Assembly: GCA_003255025.1 (NCBI GenBank)
Contig: QANY01013727.1
Location: forward strand, 815,570-879,569
Length of the DNA stretch: 64,000 nt
Source: Datisca glomerata
Taxonomy: Eukaryota > Streptophyta > Magnoliopsida > Cucurbitales > Datiscaceae
Direction of reading: 5' to 3'
Shown one piece after another: positions 49,251-62,417 of the stretch; the stretch's first letter is position 1, and every line of letters begins with the position of its first letter. The position numbers were made by a program, and so were the translations under genes. The notes under the pieces are model-generated. The model saw only the letters and a list, made by a program, of their open reading frames with translations. It did not search any database and was not told the DNA's origin.

Positions 49251-50131
49251 AAATAGGACCATATCTGTTGGAGTACTTTGAATCAATAGGCCTCTCCTTT
49301 TTTCTCATTTTGTTTGAGGCGGCCCAAACAGAGAATGAAATGCAGAAATAAGGGAAGGGTTCTAAACCCTTTTTTGGAAAAAGGGATGCTCGTCCTACCG
49401 ATGTACCAAAGGCTTTCGGGGCTTACACCTTTGACCTAAAAAAAGCTTTCAGTAGTGCCCTTAGAATCTCAGACTTTTGAAAATCCAGTAGTTGTAGTTG
49501 TGGGTAGGGCTTTCGTTCTTCTCGTTCTTGGTTCTGATTTTGGGGCGGTACAAAGTCAACCTCTTTCGTAGAGGTAGGTAGTAACCTAACCTTTAAGAGG
49601 CTGTTCAAGGGGGGAGCCCTCTTATAATGGAAAGATCTATGTGTGTGGCGTGACAAGGAATCCTAAAAAACATTGATTGAGACTCACTCCCCAGTCTCAT
49701 GAAGATCTCTATGTACTTGTCCAGTCCAGGACAACTGAGATCTTTCAGTCTGTGTGCGTGGGAGCAGCTCAAACAAAGAATAGTATGGTCTAGTCTGAAT
49801 TCAAGCCCGTCCTGCCTGTTTGCACAGGAATGGCGCCAAGTGAAGGCATCAGTGTGCCCCATTGCTTTGCTGTGGCCAACCCCTGGCCTATGCAAAAGAA
49901 TCGGGGTCGAGGGGGGGGGGGGGNNNNNNNNGGGGGGGGGGGGGGATTTGCCTATAGTGGTTCCCCCCTCCTTTGGTGATTGACCAAACAAAGATGCCAT
50001 GATATATGCCCCTTTGAATTGAATGGTCGTGCGACCTTCATTTGATTTTGATGGCTGGCATAGATCTCGTAAGACCCGCTCACTATTACTACGAAAAATG
50101 CCCTGCCCTTTTCCTTTGCTACTAGGAGAGT
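49251..50131. other. Mitochondrial-like DNA left of the nad4 block, no recognised gene
   Basis: Includes short frames at 49423-49656 and 49699-49983 without family motifs. The latter and the long minus-strand frame at 49605-50150 run through the gap and poly-G and are artefacts at least in part. Confidence 0.4.
49911..49945. other. Assembly gap: poly-G, 8 N, poly-G
   Basis: Thirteen G (49911-49923), eight N (49924-49931) and fourteen G (49932-49945). Such flanking G-runs can be a real homopolymer that stopped assembly or a sequencing artefact. Confidence 0.95.
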
Positions 50132-53100
50132 CAGGAACTTCTATTAGCATCGGACCTTGAGTCGAATCGATAATTGATCACGTGTCATGTGTAACGTCCG
50201 TCAATGATGGTTCATTAATGTCCATTGATTTAGACTCCTTCCCCCTTCCTAACTATGAAAAAGATCGAGAGGAGCCCGAAAGCCCTCAAACCAAGAACAG
50301 AAACAGAAGCGTTTCGATTCACTCCACATTCTCTCTTAAATAAAGCTCTCCATCAAGCTCTAGGTGGGTCTTTCCCTCTTGTTATGTTCCCTCCATGAGA
50401 AAGACGCACAAAAGAGGTATGCCCAGCACGCGGAGGATCCGTTGAGACTTTCTCTTGTCTCGGTAGGGAACTGTACGATTCCCTATTGTATTGAATCAAT
50501 AGAAAAAGAGGTCAGTGCTACAGCCCCCTATTGTTTGATCCAATATTGATCGGGGACGAGCCTTGACTTGCATGGGTCCTTGGTTTGACCTCCTGTAGTG
50601 GTCCTTGCTTTTAATAAAATGGAGTGGCCCAAATTTCTCGTACTTGATCATTCTAGCTCCCTTTCGTCGAGTGCCCCACCTGGTTCACAGGGTTATTGGC
50701 CTACCAAGCATTTTCCCACTGCTCCTGCCGCCCGCTTGGCGGGTGGAGCGCTCATTATCGTTAATGTTCTCTCTGCTGGGCCCCCCTCCCAATAGTAATG
50801 CCGTAAGCTATGGCAATCTGGCTCACAACCACAAGGGCCCGCCTTGCGAGGCTAGAGTGGGCTCAACGGTTAGTCCCCATTCGATTTATGTTAGTAGGTC
50901 TTTCACTTTTGCCAGATCTAGAGAGATACTATGAGTCTTCCATCCCAGATTCCATCACCGCGACCATCACGTTCACACGCGCTACTAAACAGTCTCATGC
51001 TTACGTTACTGTTATTGATGGTCTATTATCTTGGACCACGAAGACCCCGGTCGTGCTTCTGGTTTCCAACATCATATTGATGATAAATCTCCTCGTGCTC
51101 CGCCATAAGAACTTAGAGTCTGTATCATGGTGAGGGTAAGGTAATGGTGTGACTTGTTTAAAAAATAGACCGAAGGCTTTTGAGTTATTGGCTCGTCCAT
51201 CCCTGTAGCATTCATAAGTCACCCGTTCAACTGTCCCTTAGAGACATGGTCGAGAAGTACCATGCATGGTTGGCCCCCATCCTTTTTTTCTCTTAGTCCC
51301 ACCCAGTAAGATACGTCTCAGCCAAAAAATGTGAGCGCCCCTGTGCGAGCCTGATTTTCTTAGTAAAGTCAAGCTTTGGATCCCTAAAGACTAAAGAAAT
51401 GGATAAAAGGGGGGAGGGGGGACTTCCACAACGGGCTATGCCACCCAAACCAAATGAGAGAAGTCACATATGTCCCATTGCAAGCACCTACAATTTCATG
51501 ATCACATTGGTTTACCCCTTTTTCTTTAGTAGTTCAACGGGAATATGCCGCGCCTAAAATCATCCTAAGCATTGCTAATGTGGCTACTAAGCTATTTCTT
51601 TGGAAAGCTCTTACTAAGATGGGAAATTACCCAATAAAGTTGCTAGTACCAAGTGAACACATATTGGACAAAGTGGAAGAGAAGGAAATGGTAGATAGAT
51701 TTGGCATGGTGATTAGTGAACCTCCATAATATCTAACAAGTCGAGTCTTATGTTCGTCATATAGAACACCAACACATAGAAAAAGGGTTGAAAGAACCAA
51801 TCCATGACTTAACATCGATAGAATGCTACCTTCAATTCCATGTATGTTCGATAGAGCCAAAGATTCCCCCCACTAATCGGAGTACGCCTATTACCCCCCG
51901 AACCGTACAAGATAGTTACCACCTATCATACGACTTTCTTTCACTTATTTTTTTGGTCATTCCGTTCTGTCGATTGATGGTAGTATAAGAGATCTATAAT
52001 CCCTCGAAATGATTTACATAATGGTTCCTTCTTTCTACCCATAATTAGCATCTATCTTCCTGGGTCATAATTAAGTATCACATCCTAAACCCCCACCCCA
52101 ACTCTATCTTCTTTATTAGTGAACCAAAAATAGTGCATCGAGACTCTTCAGTGCAGCGGGGATGAGATGACATGACATACTACGATCACGTACAGAAGTG
52201 TTGCCCTTCAGCTCGGTAACATGGAACCTCTCAATAACTCCCGTTCCTTTATGATGTCCTATCATGATCGTTAGGCCCAAGCCTTACCCTCTTCTCGACC
52301 TAGCAATTGTTCCCCATGACTGACAAATAGGAGTTTCTGCCGTAAAAGAAAGGCACCGGCCCCGATTCTCTCCCCCAATGGGATTTTTCTTTCCTTATCT
52401 ATGTGCACATTCCGTCAGCACTGGCGAAAAAGAGGTTGGCTTTACTGAAGAAGAAGGAAGGGGTAGGTCGGGTGCTTGTTGGACCCCCACCCCCATTTCC
52501 CGAGAGGGGGTCGGGTTGTGTTTCCCCAGCAGCTGGCCAGTGGTGGTAGAAAATGAACTCGATAGTGCTCTGCATGATTCACGTTTTCTTATGTTGAGAG
52601 CTTCTCATTCTCTTATAGAAGCCTGTGTCCACACCGGGGACGGGTAAAGCCCAGCGAAGCAGCAGGGAGCACTGATAAATGTGTGGATGAGGGTGACTCA
52701 GCCCATGGGTTGGACCACACCACAGGCTGAAATGCTTCCACGGTAGGAGAAGGACAGAGCGATATCCTCATTGTCAGAAAACAAGAAAGAAAAATTAGTC
52801 ATTGGAGGGAAGACAAGACTTATGGAGTGTGACTCCACAAAATATCCAGACTCTATAGGGGAGCTAGCCCACTAAAACTAGAAGTACTTTGAAGTAAGAT
52901 GAAAATCAGATGCGCGCTAGTAGCGTGCAACGACTTTCAAGCTTGACTAATAGGGCTTTATAGAGAGAGGTGAGCAAAGGGATCCCTTCACTTATGTTGT
53001 AGAGCTCACTGCCTTCCCACCCCTGCTTAGCGTTCCACTTATGATCCTGGATGCAGTGGAGGATTTTGATAAATGCGCCCGAATGTCCCCCTCCCTCCAT

Positions 53101-53886
53101 AAGAACCTCTTTTTCATTCCCCCTCAAGAAAGAGAAAGAAGAAATTCAATCCTTTCTTCTATTCTTTCATGTGAATGGCCATATCTTGTATCGAAAGGTG
53201 TTTTGTACTATACACCACGTTGAGAAAGACCAACCTCCTATCTATCGTGCCCTTTTTTGACCTCGAAAGGGGAGTCCTCTTTGTGATGCTACGGAAGACT
53301 GTCCGAAGTGTAAGGGGTAAACTTAAACATAGATAAGATAGGATTGTGCATGCGGGGACCTCCGAGTGTCATATTTTGGCCGAGTTTACCGTACCTCCGA
53401 CCCATTATATTTAGAGGAGCATAATATTTTGTTACGTTCCACCCCTGTTACGCCAGAAAGAAAAGGTTCCACACGAGCTCCTATTCTGCGGCGTAGATAG
53501 GGTAAAATCTACAGGGGTTCATGCAAATACATAGGCCTCTTAACTTCTCTTTTAGAAGAATGAGGTGATTTAGAATGCTCTTTCTAATCTACGTTCCTTT
53601 AGAGTGAGGGGTTAGGCAGGTAGTATGGGCCCTCTAACTTCTAGCTTTATGTTGGGTAGCTCCTGTGAAGTGAATGAATGGAAGCTCTTCGAGCTTTTTC
53701 CGCCAACAGCTTATGTAGTGGTTGAACTTATAAAGCTCGCCAAGCTTCGCTTCCGTTCCCTTTTTAAATGAAGTGGAGAGTCTTCTAGCTTCTTTAATTT
53801 GTAGGCGGGTGGGCTAAGCCCCCTATTTCATTAAGATTCCATTCTATTTATAACGGTCATTTCCTTTTATCGTGACGCTTTGATTA
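50132..53886. repeat. nad4 exon 3 block, copy 2
   Basis: Aligns with 26658-30418 in the same orientation with many substitutions. A deletion of about 120 bp, relative to copy 1 positions 27999-28121, removes the end of exon 3 and the start of intron 3. It is bounded by GGG in both flanks. Copy 2 contains about 70 bp at 52555-52620 that copy 1 lacks. Confidence 0.85.
51541..51862 (-). pseudogene. nad4: nad4 exon 3, second copy, truncated
   Basis: The minus strand reads 'EGSILSMLSHGLVLSTLFLC', 'VGVLYDEHKTRLVRYYGGSL' and 'SLGTSNFIG', the Nad4 exon 3 region. The frame ends in a stop after SNFIG, since the next codons are altered. The C-terminal 40 or so codons of the exon are removed by the deletion described for this copy. 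Some residues are closer to usual plant Nad4 than in copy 1 (LGTS), others are not, so neither copy is simply the ancestor of the other. A domain V-like hairpin lies just upstream, at about 51905-51945. Confidence 0.85.
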
Positions 53887-54999
53887 GGCCTACTACTATA
53901 GGCTACTTCACACTTCTATGGTAGCCCTTCCACTTTAGTGTAGTTGTAGTTTGTATTGGTACTGGATGAACATATCAAACCAAGGCGATCAGTATAATCC
54001 TTTTTTCGGCTTGGGATATACACTGAAATCTAGAAGCTAGGGCGTTGTTCACCTTTGGACACGAACACTTTTCCGTTCTTAGTGAAAATCAGACGTCCTT
54101 AAATATTGAACGTCAACTTATCTTATTGTCGTTCAATCTAAGACAACGTTGATAGCTTGTAGTGAACAACCCCCTTATGAAACCAACTGAAAGAAGCCTT
54201 TGGTGGTATTTAACTAAGTAGTTAAGGTTTGGAACCTTTGCAACTATGATAAAAAGCCATTTGCTTATTGTCAAACCCTTCGCCTTTATTTTGAATCAAA
54301 GTAGGTCGCTAGTGTTGTATTTTAGTCAGTTAGGGGAAGCTACTGTTTACACGACAGCTCCGCTTCCTCGTCTTGCTTCTGATCCAACATAATCCCACCA
54401 ATTGAGTGCATCTAATATGCGGCTACGGCTAGGCGATCGTATCATGCCAGAAAATGATTTTATATGTATAGAGAGATTCCCTAGATATACAAATAGAATA
54501 AATATTTTCATGGATAGACAGACATTCCATTGATTCTACGTTTTAGGGATGAAAAAGCTCGTCGATTCAAATGAATCATCTTCTAGTCACTTCGCGCGTA
54601 GGAAGATAATGAAGTTTAGTTTTAGAACGCCTATGAAGATAATGAAGTTTAGTTCATTAGATCATGGCGGAGTGAAGCAGCCGCGACGCGAAGTTCCTTA
54701 CCTTTGTTGGATCTCATTGGTGCCACCTAATTGGTCGGTAGGCGATGGATGTGTGACGTTTGGAGTTGTCGTTTGTCCACCTATCCCCAATTGAAGAATG
54801 AGTGATAGTTCACCTACAGATCATGGCCTTACCACTTGGTCCCCGATCGCTAGTGGGGGATTCAATATAGCAGCTCATGTTCATTTGTGCTCCGTGTTCC
54901 CGCTGGACTGAACACGTGTTAGTTGTAGGAAGTATGGTTCAACAAGTGACTTTGGTTCACCAGTTTAGGCTCAACTCCTCACTTTACATTAGTGAACAA
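53887..54999. other. Mitochondrial-like DNA right of the nad4 block
   Basis: No gene is recognised. A plus-strand 81-codon ORF at 54549-54794 contains a small direct repeat ('aagataatgaagtttagtt' twice at about 54602-54652) and lacks a known domain. The tract ends at the junction with unit 2. Confidence 0.4.
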
Positions 55000-55638
55000 A
55001 TGGTGTTTCTTTGACTGCAACATAACAGAGACAAAAGTGAGTCCATTTTTTCCTTCACAAAGGCAATTTATTTCCTTATCCAAGGAAAATCACATAGCCT
55101 TCAAAAGAGAATGATTTAAGTCAATAAAAATTTGTAAAGGCCCTTATTGCACAATATTATAAGAAATTTTTGGCTTAAAGTTAAAGGGTCCCTCCATTTA
55201 ATGAACAATACTAATATTCATGTTTTTGCAGGCACACACATATTGTTAAAATAATAATAACTAGTATATTAATATATAGTACATAAGATAACCTACTTAT
55301 AATATAATAGTGAATGCGGTCAAACTATTAGTTTAGTTGCATATAGATAAAATCTTCATTCGTTATATCATGTCATCTTTCTAAACTTACTATTAAAATC
55401 TTAAAAGTTAGTGCATTTTATTTAATAATTTGATTTATCAGTTAGGCTCAAACTTTATTACTTTAATATGACCTTAAAATTGTATTATAATATCAACTCT
55501 ACTTAGAAATGGAAAGGAAATTAAATGGAAGGGAAGAAATAGAATGGGAGAAGAAAACGTAGGGTTTTCACAATTAAGACAAACCCAATTTAGATGTTCA
55601 CTTATTCAAAACAATAAGAAGCTTTTTCTTTGGACGGT

Positions 55639-55702
<64 letters not shown>

Positions 55703-56908
55703 CAATACTCCATCTCTATCTCTACTTATGGTTGGCTGTGAGTCAAAGCTTGTAGGGTTCGTAGTTTATAGCACAAGGCACTTCTACTTCTTTGACACAT
55801 GAAGCTTTAAATTGATGAGTATTATTAAGTCAAAAATACAAATGGCAAGGAAATTAGGATTAGGGTGAATCATATAAACAATAGATACATAGGTTTTAAA
55901 AAAACTTAATGAATCGAAAAATAAAACTGAGTTGATCAACTGGTTGGATCGATTTCTTTAAGTGATAGTGAAGTTTAGTTCAATTTATCATTTCATGGTG
56001 TAATGTTATTCTTAAGTATGTTTGTAATATTATTGTTGGTGAGACAAGGGACGTTTTAATTACCTAAATTTTATTTTTAAGTGATTTCTTAATTGAAATT
56101 GCAAAGTTTTAGTTTTAGTGAACCGACTTAACCCAAATTTGTAATCTGGGAATGAATTACTACTTAGAAAAAGAAATGTATTTGACGTAGAAGTGACATC
56201 AGCTTGCATGGATAAAGGGTTTGACATGAACAGTCGGTAGCCAAATAGGAACTTTTCAAATCTGGCGAATACATGGTTCGAAATAATGCGGAGTTGATTG
56301 TTGTACAGTGGTCAATTATTCAAAAAAAATTAATTAATTAGGCGGTCAGAGAGTTTGATTCCGTCTATCTCGGTGTCAAGATGCATGATAAATTTATTTT
56401 TTAATATTTTTTAAATATGATAAAATTATTTAATCAGATTAAATAATAATCTAACATTATTTTCTCTACAACTTTTTCACAAAATCTTATTTTATGAGAA
56501 ATCTTTTCAAATCAACTTCCCCATCTTATCAATAGATTTTTTTAAAATAGATTTTATTTTTTCAAATGTTCATAAAACATCATTATTTCTTTGCATTCAT
56601 CTATACTTGATTTTGATATTTTATTTTCTTCGAGATCAAAGTCTATCTTAAGGGTCATAAAAATTTCAGATCCGAGAATCACGCCCGAACCCATTCCAGA
56701 CTCGCAAAACCAAACTTGTTGCGATCCTGGTTTTTTAGGTTTTTTCCCATCTCTTTATACTTTCGGGATATAATTAGGACTTGATGGGGTCAGAGTTTTC
56801 GTCCCACCCAAATTAGACTGAATCAAAATTCACAGTCTTGTTAAAATAAGGATCGAACTAATCAATTATGTACATATAAATTGAACAAAATAGATCGTGA
56901 AACAATTG
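55000..56908. other. AT-rich gene-free DNA of unit 2
   Basis: Counterpart of 41023-42832. It differs mainly in its first 1.1 kb. No gene supported. Confidence 0.45.
55640..55699. repeat. (GA)n microsatellite, about 30 units
   Basis: Uninterrupted GAGAGA for 60 bp. The equivalent site in unit 1 (41624-41634) has only five or six units. It creates a run of Arg-Glu codons in a chance ORF (55544-55741). Confidence 0.95.
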
Positions 56909-57320
56909 CTTGGTTCGGTCAGGTTTTACGGTCCACCAATAATTTTTTTTCATGAGGTTCAGCAATGAATTTAATCATACGTATTTTAATTTTTTTTTAA
57001 GTTTTTCGTGCATTATAATAAAAACTGGCAATTTAAACCATAACATATAAACTAAATATTAAAGAGAGATGAGAGAAATGTAAAAGAAGAGAAATAGGAA
57101 AGGAGAGACATATGAGAAAATAAATATGATATATACGTGAACGAGGATAAACGGTAAGTCCGGTTCAAAATGTTGAAAACTTTTAGACCGAACCAAAAGT
57201 TTGGTTTTTTTTAATCTTAGACCGAACCAACCACAATTATCTAAAACCCGACCAAAATTATCATTTTCAGTTCGGTGCGATTCAGTTTAATTAGTTTGTT
57301 CAGTTTTCGTACACCCCTAA
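56909..57320. mobile_element. CGGTT-rich MITE-like repeat, unit 2
   Basis: Same sequence as 42833-43244; see that entry for the reasoning. Confidence 0.35.
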
Positions 57321-57535
57321 TTTATATGTTTAAATTAAATTCTTTACATTCCCCATACATTTAGGCCTGGAATTGTTTTAATAGTTCTGACACATGAAAA
57401 ATTTAATTTTAAGCAGGAAGGAATATTATTCATACATGGCTTAGCTGATTTATAAAAATTAGGGTTTCTTCAAATCACGATTTAGGCTGTTGTAATCACT
57501 CTTCCTTAGTAAATTTATAGACGTTTAGCAATTAA

Positions 57536-58816
57536 CACTACAAGAGAAACATACTATAGTGACGATTTGTTTGACCTTCTGCGAAGGCTATGAACTTGTC
57601 ATAAAAGATATTGCAATGATTGGGAAATCGTCACCAAAGACGTTGTTACAATATCTACTGCGTTGGTCTTTACAACCGTTAAAGTTAAGTCACTAAAAAG
57701 TTTATTTTATCTAAAGTTATGGGAACTACAATGTTGATTTAGAACTGTTGCTATAAATATGTACAACAACGATTATTCAAACCATCATTGAAATCCATCT
57801 CATCCTCAAGGTACAATAACAGTTAAGGAACCGTCACTATAAGTAGACTATTATTCAAACCCTCACCAAAGTATTTTGAAATCAACCTATAGCGACGGTT
57901 CAATAACCGTCGCAAAAAACAATGAATTTTATTTCCCTGCTTATATTTTCCCTAACCCTGAAATTTCTTGCTTATATAATAATTTTAACAACTATATATA
58001 TTCACAACAGTCACAACAAAATTCATCATACACATTTACAATATACATACATATAAGTTATCAAACGTCAACACATAGATTCGAAAAACTATTTGAAATA
58101 TTAAATTGATATAGATTAACCAAATAATTCTAAGAAATCAAAAATTCATAATAACAAATTATTTCAAAGTATTACATATAGTTCAAAGTATGATATTTTA
58201 TCCTTCACCAGACTCATGCATAAACTTCATAACTAACTTAAGTTGAACACACATCTCTAAACATTCAGCCACCAACTTAGAATATTTGTGCACAGTTAGC
58301 CTCCAACTCAGACACTCATGCACATTGAGCCTCCAACTCAGGCACTCGTACACTTTGTGCCTCCAACTCGTTCACGTTGAGCCTTAAGCTCATATCATAA
58401 ATGGGAAGCAGCTTGCGAGAAAGATTCTCCACGATAACATGGCGATTGTGTGAACATTATAGATGGAGTTGGCATGAGTCCTATTGAACGGACACGTCCA
58501 GGATGCTTTGGACTGAATACTTGTAAGCATATCTTCTGGTGAAATCAAATCATAACCACCATCTAGAAGGCATTCACGCATTCTTTAAATTTTGCCGACA
58601 ATACAAAATTGAGACTTAGTATCAAATGTAATAACAATTTAAAAACTTTGTATGGATATAACTTATACTTTCAACAATGTTTGTAGTTTCCTTATTCGCA
58701 TAAGTTCCACCATTCCTCTCATGTAAGGCTACCCACAACTCCATTCTTGAAGGGTCTCATTCAAGTTCTATTACCTATCAAATAGGAACATAAGACTAAA
58801 ATATACGTAAAATAAA
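57536..58816 (-). mobile_element. CACTA element, 3' end, unit 2
   Basis: Copy of 43460-44740, with CACTACAAGAGAAAC at 57536 and the same subterminal motifs. Confidence 0.65.
58176..58776 (-). pseudogene. CACTA Transposase_24-type relic, unit 2
   Basis: Copy of 44100-44700, with the same P.R.ELW motif, the ELEAQ repeats and the same stops. Confidence 0.6.
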
Positions 58817-59025
58817 ATTAAAAAGATGTAAATTAATTTTATAAAGGCAAAAGTTTACTATTAATTCTTTTTTGCTAAACTAATGTGTCCCAATGTATGA
58901 TGATGTTTTTATTTACTCTGTGATGCTTTGTTAGTTTGAGAACACCTATGTTATGATAGAAAAATAAAATTTAGTTCATTTCATATACAATAAACCATAG
59001 ATGTAGAATATAAAAATCTACATTT

Positions 59026-60627
59026 CCTTCTTATGAGTACATCTACAAAATTTTACGATGAAGCTCTCTTTTACAATAGACTCATCCCAATGTACGTTTT
59101 CTTATTGTGTGGGGCTGGTAGATCTAGTGCGCCTATTCCTTGGAGAAGTAAATTACTCTACTGTGGAGCTCGACGAGTGAGGGAGGACGCTGAATATGAT
59201 GGGGTGTCTCGCTTCTCGGCCCGGGGCCATCCTCTTGCGGTTGGAGTTGGAGTCACTTAGGGGTAAAAAAATCACCTTTATTTCCCTTACAGGGTTACGA
59301 GTTCGAGTCTGTTTTTTCTTGGGCTGCTTCTCCATTCTCTTTTCCCGACTTAGGGGAGATGTTTTCCCCTCGGGTCTTCTTACTTGCCACAAACTCTTTG
59401 AGATGTAACATTGATTGACCCGTTTTCTCTAGCTTTGGTTCGTTCTTCCATGTCTATGAGATCTCTATCTTTTTTATCCTCGAGGGTCTTCCCCATTTCC
59501 CTTGTATGTCCTTTTATTTCTCGTGTATGGGATGAAACAACAAGGGGGTTTATTATGCGATGGTGTGATGTCTGCGAGTGGTAAATGTCTCTAGGTATAG
59601 AAGGTGGCTTTTTCTGTGTGAGGGTTTCCATGTCTTTTCTCACTTTCCTGACCATTTTAGAGAGTGAGGAGACGTAATCTTTCTTTTTCCTCTATGGTAT
59701 GGTTACGGTGGCAGTCAAATATCTTTGTGGACAAGAGGAATGATGGACTTCTACTACATAAGAAATCTGATTAGATTGAGATGGTGATGGTGAACTCATG
59801 CTTCTATTTACATTACAAGAGAATATTTGATAAAAAAGCTTAGAAAATTTTGGGAGGAAATGACTTACTGTCAAATCCTGCTGACGGTGCCAACTGTGGA
59901 TGGTGAAATCTCAATAGTTTTTGTGTCCTACGCTGATAAGTTGTAACCGGCATGCCATAGATGAAAGAACCTAGAATAAGGGTGACCGAGGTGCATGCCT
60001 CGTCTAAGGACCTCTGATACTTAAGTTAGATGTGTAAGAATTTTTTGGCAAAGGTTTCTTATGTCTTTTGTGAGCTTACCTTTGATTTTGGAAGGGGGGG
60101 GGGGTATTAAAATTGAGGCTTACCCCGACGAGACTTATTTTGGAGGATACGGGAGCGTCAAATCACCCTTTTTGGAAAAATAGGGAGGCGACAGTTAATA
60201 CGGATGTTCCCCCGAGTTGACGTAAAGGAGAGATGAGGTGACTTGGAGGAGTATGTATGACCTAGAGGATGACGATTGGATAGTCAGATCATAGGTCCAA
60301 GCCTTCTTTCGCCTAGTAATGATTAGGATGTTGTAAGCGTGCGATCTCCTAAACCTCCTAGTCAAGGGTCCTGACCTGCCTGATTCCTGAGCTCTTGGTC
60401 TCGTATAGTTCAAGCTGAAGCGCTCCCAACTAGAGCTCCTAGTCTACCTTCTCTGACCTCCAACTCTGATCAGAGTGACCAAACCTCGTATCTTGTTCTG
60501 GAGAGAGCTTTGTCGAAACCAAGGTGTGAAGAGATCTCTGAGAAAAGCCTTAGAGGTCTTGCTCATAGAGAGGAGGACGCGTGTCATTGTCTTATTGGGT
60601 TACAGGAAATACCTAACACACGTAAAT
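59026..60627 (-). mobile_element. Gypsy-like LTR retrotransposon remnant, unit 2
   Basis: Copy of 44950-46550. Its homopolymer at 60094-60104 has eleven G where unit 1 has ten, the only difference I noticed in the identical part of the two units. Confidence 0.4.
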
Positions 60628-62113
60628 ATGTAATCAATCACACAATCTTCAATCCAAATGTTATTTTTATAAAACTTTTAATTCAGTTTATTTTAGTTGT
60701 GTTGCTTCTAGAAATTTAAAATTTTTACATTTAACAACAACTCAATTTGAACATTCAACCTTATTTTAATAACATAAAAAATTGCGTAAACAACTTATTT
60801 GGTTATTAAACAATATATGCTATGTTTTACGGTCTGGTCATTAAACTTTTGTTATTAGATGAATGCAGTTCTTTTACGAATTTAGAGCTATGATCCAGCG
60901 TCAAATTTTTGTACTTCGTGCACGATGTTGATGATAAGAACTAAGGCCTACGAAATTTTAGGACGAAATATGAACAATAAATCATAGGTCGTGAACCAAA
61001 AACATATATTAGCAAAAAAAGAAAAGAAAAGAAAGAAAGAGTACTAATATAATATTATTATTAATATGAGCACCAAAACAATGTGGTGAAATTTATGTAT
61101 TAGAGACGTATGGATAAGATTTTCTAACATAATATTAATTTCAGTTGTCGGTAACTGATTGGTTCATCGAGATGTATAGACAACATGAGGAATATCATGC
61201 GTGTATAATTAGTAAAAAAGACATCATTTGAGCTCATTGCGGCAAGACCCCCTGGTTTAGTCTAACAGCTTTGGAGTCAAGTAGAAACTATTGTCCGGAT
61301 CACTACAAGAAAATCCTTCAATTATGACGGTGATACGACGACGGTTTGACAACCGTCACTAATTATTGAACAATGAAGATAAATTATAATGATTTACTCA
61401 ATCGTCGCAATTTATTATATTTTACCGACGTTTTTAAATTAACCCTCAGAGCTCTTGCTACTTATTTTTTTTGTTTTTTAATCCCTACTGCGACGATTCC
61501 ATCTAACCGTCGCAAAATACTTTCAAGGATTATTTAATAAAGCGTTGTAGTTTTGATTTTTTTAATCATTATTGCGACAGGGAAACTGTAAATATCTATA
61601 GCGACGGTTTTTAAAAACCATCTTAAAAAGAAACCCTAAATCAAAAGAATCGCGCGTCTTCTTCCCCATTTCCCCTGCTTTCCCCCCAGTAGCACTCAAC
61701 AGGCGCAATTTTCTCCCCCATTTTTGAACGGCGATCTCAGCCCCGTGCTCCTCGCCTTAGCTCAATCTCGGTATGGTGGTTCTCCTCTCCATTGATCAGC
61801 CGCGGTAGGCTCCTTCTCCATTAATTTTCTTGATTTCTAGTATTCTTTTTATGCTTTTCATTTTTTGAGCTTTGCATTTTTTAGTTGTACAACCTCGTAC
61901 TGAATTCGTGGCTAGCTAATTTCCGCTATGTCGACCTGTTAGAGAATGTGAGAGAACATAAAATATTGTGTATTAAACAAATTATGAATAAGTAAAAAAA
62001 TCTATCCAGAAAAAAGCTTCAACAGCTATAAAAAAATCTATCTATAAAATAAAATATGTCAATGTTATGTTATGTGGGCTTGAGAGGGAGAGTGAATTAA
62101 GTTAAAGAAATTC

Positions 62114-62238
62114 GGATGTATATGATTCCATTTCTTGTTCTTTGAATTTGTAGTAAGCTTGAGATTGTGTTAATTTGGATGTATATGATCATCTCTTGTT
62201 CTTTGAATTTGTAGTAAGCTTGAGATTGTGTTAATTCT
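62114..62238. repeat. 63-bp tandem duplication, unit 2
   Basis: Copy of 48037-48161, with the same internal differences between the two repeats. Confidence 0.85.
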
Positions 62239-62417
62239 TATTATATTATACAATTTATTTGGGTTAAATTTAGTTCCACTACTATCGTAGTACTCCAAAT
62301 AGATATGGTGCTATGACACCAAATGTATTAAATGCTTCCACAGTCTTTGGCCAAAAGGTGTAGCATTAGTTTTGATTATTCTATTTGTTTGATCTTCTTT
62401 GAGCTTTAAGAGTTGTA

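Larger units (their letters stand above)
41023..54999. repeat. Tandem segmental duplication, unit 1 (about 14 kb)
   Basis: The sequence from 41023 (ATGGTGTTTCCTTGACTGC) recurs from 55000 (ATGGTGTTTCTTTGACTGC) in the same orientation and stays collinear to the window end. Unit 1 consists of nuclear repeats (41023 to about 49250) followed by mitochondrial-like DNA (about 49250-54999). The first 1.1 kb differs visibly from unit 2 by substitutions and indels. From 42127 to 49923 the two look identical apart from one extra G in a homopolymer. Confidence 0.9.
49251..54999. other. Second mitochondrial-type insertion (NUMT)
   Basis: Starts where the TNP2 pattern stops and ends at the unit 1/unit 2 boundary. 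The middle (50132-53886) is the second copy of the nad4 exon 3 block. The outer parts are not represented in the first island. It contains an assembly gap at 49924-49931. The outer parts are assigned by context. Confidence 0.65.

Noticed and set aside
49605..50150. 181-codon minus-strand ORF
   Set aside because: It runs through the poly-G and N gap, so the frame is partly artificial; the intact part at 63682-63972 shows no known domain.
55544..55741. 65-codon ORF with Arg-Glu repeats
   Set aside because: The repeats are only translation of the (GA)n microsatellite.
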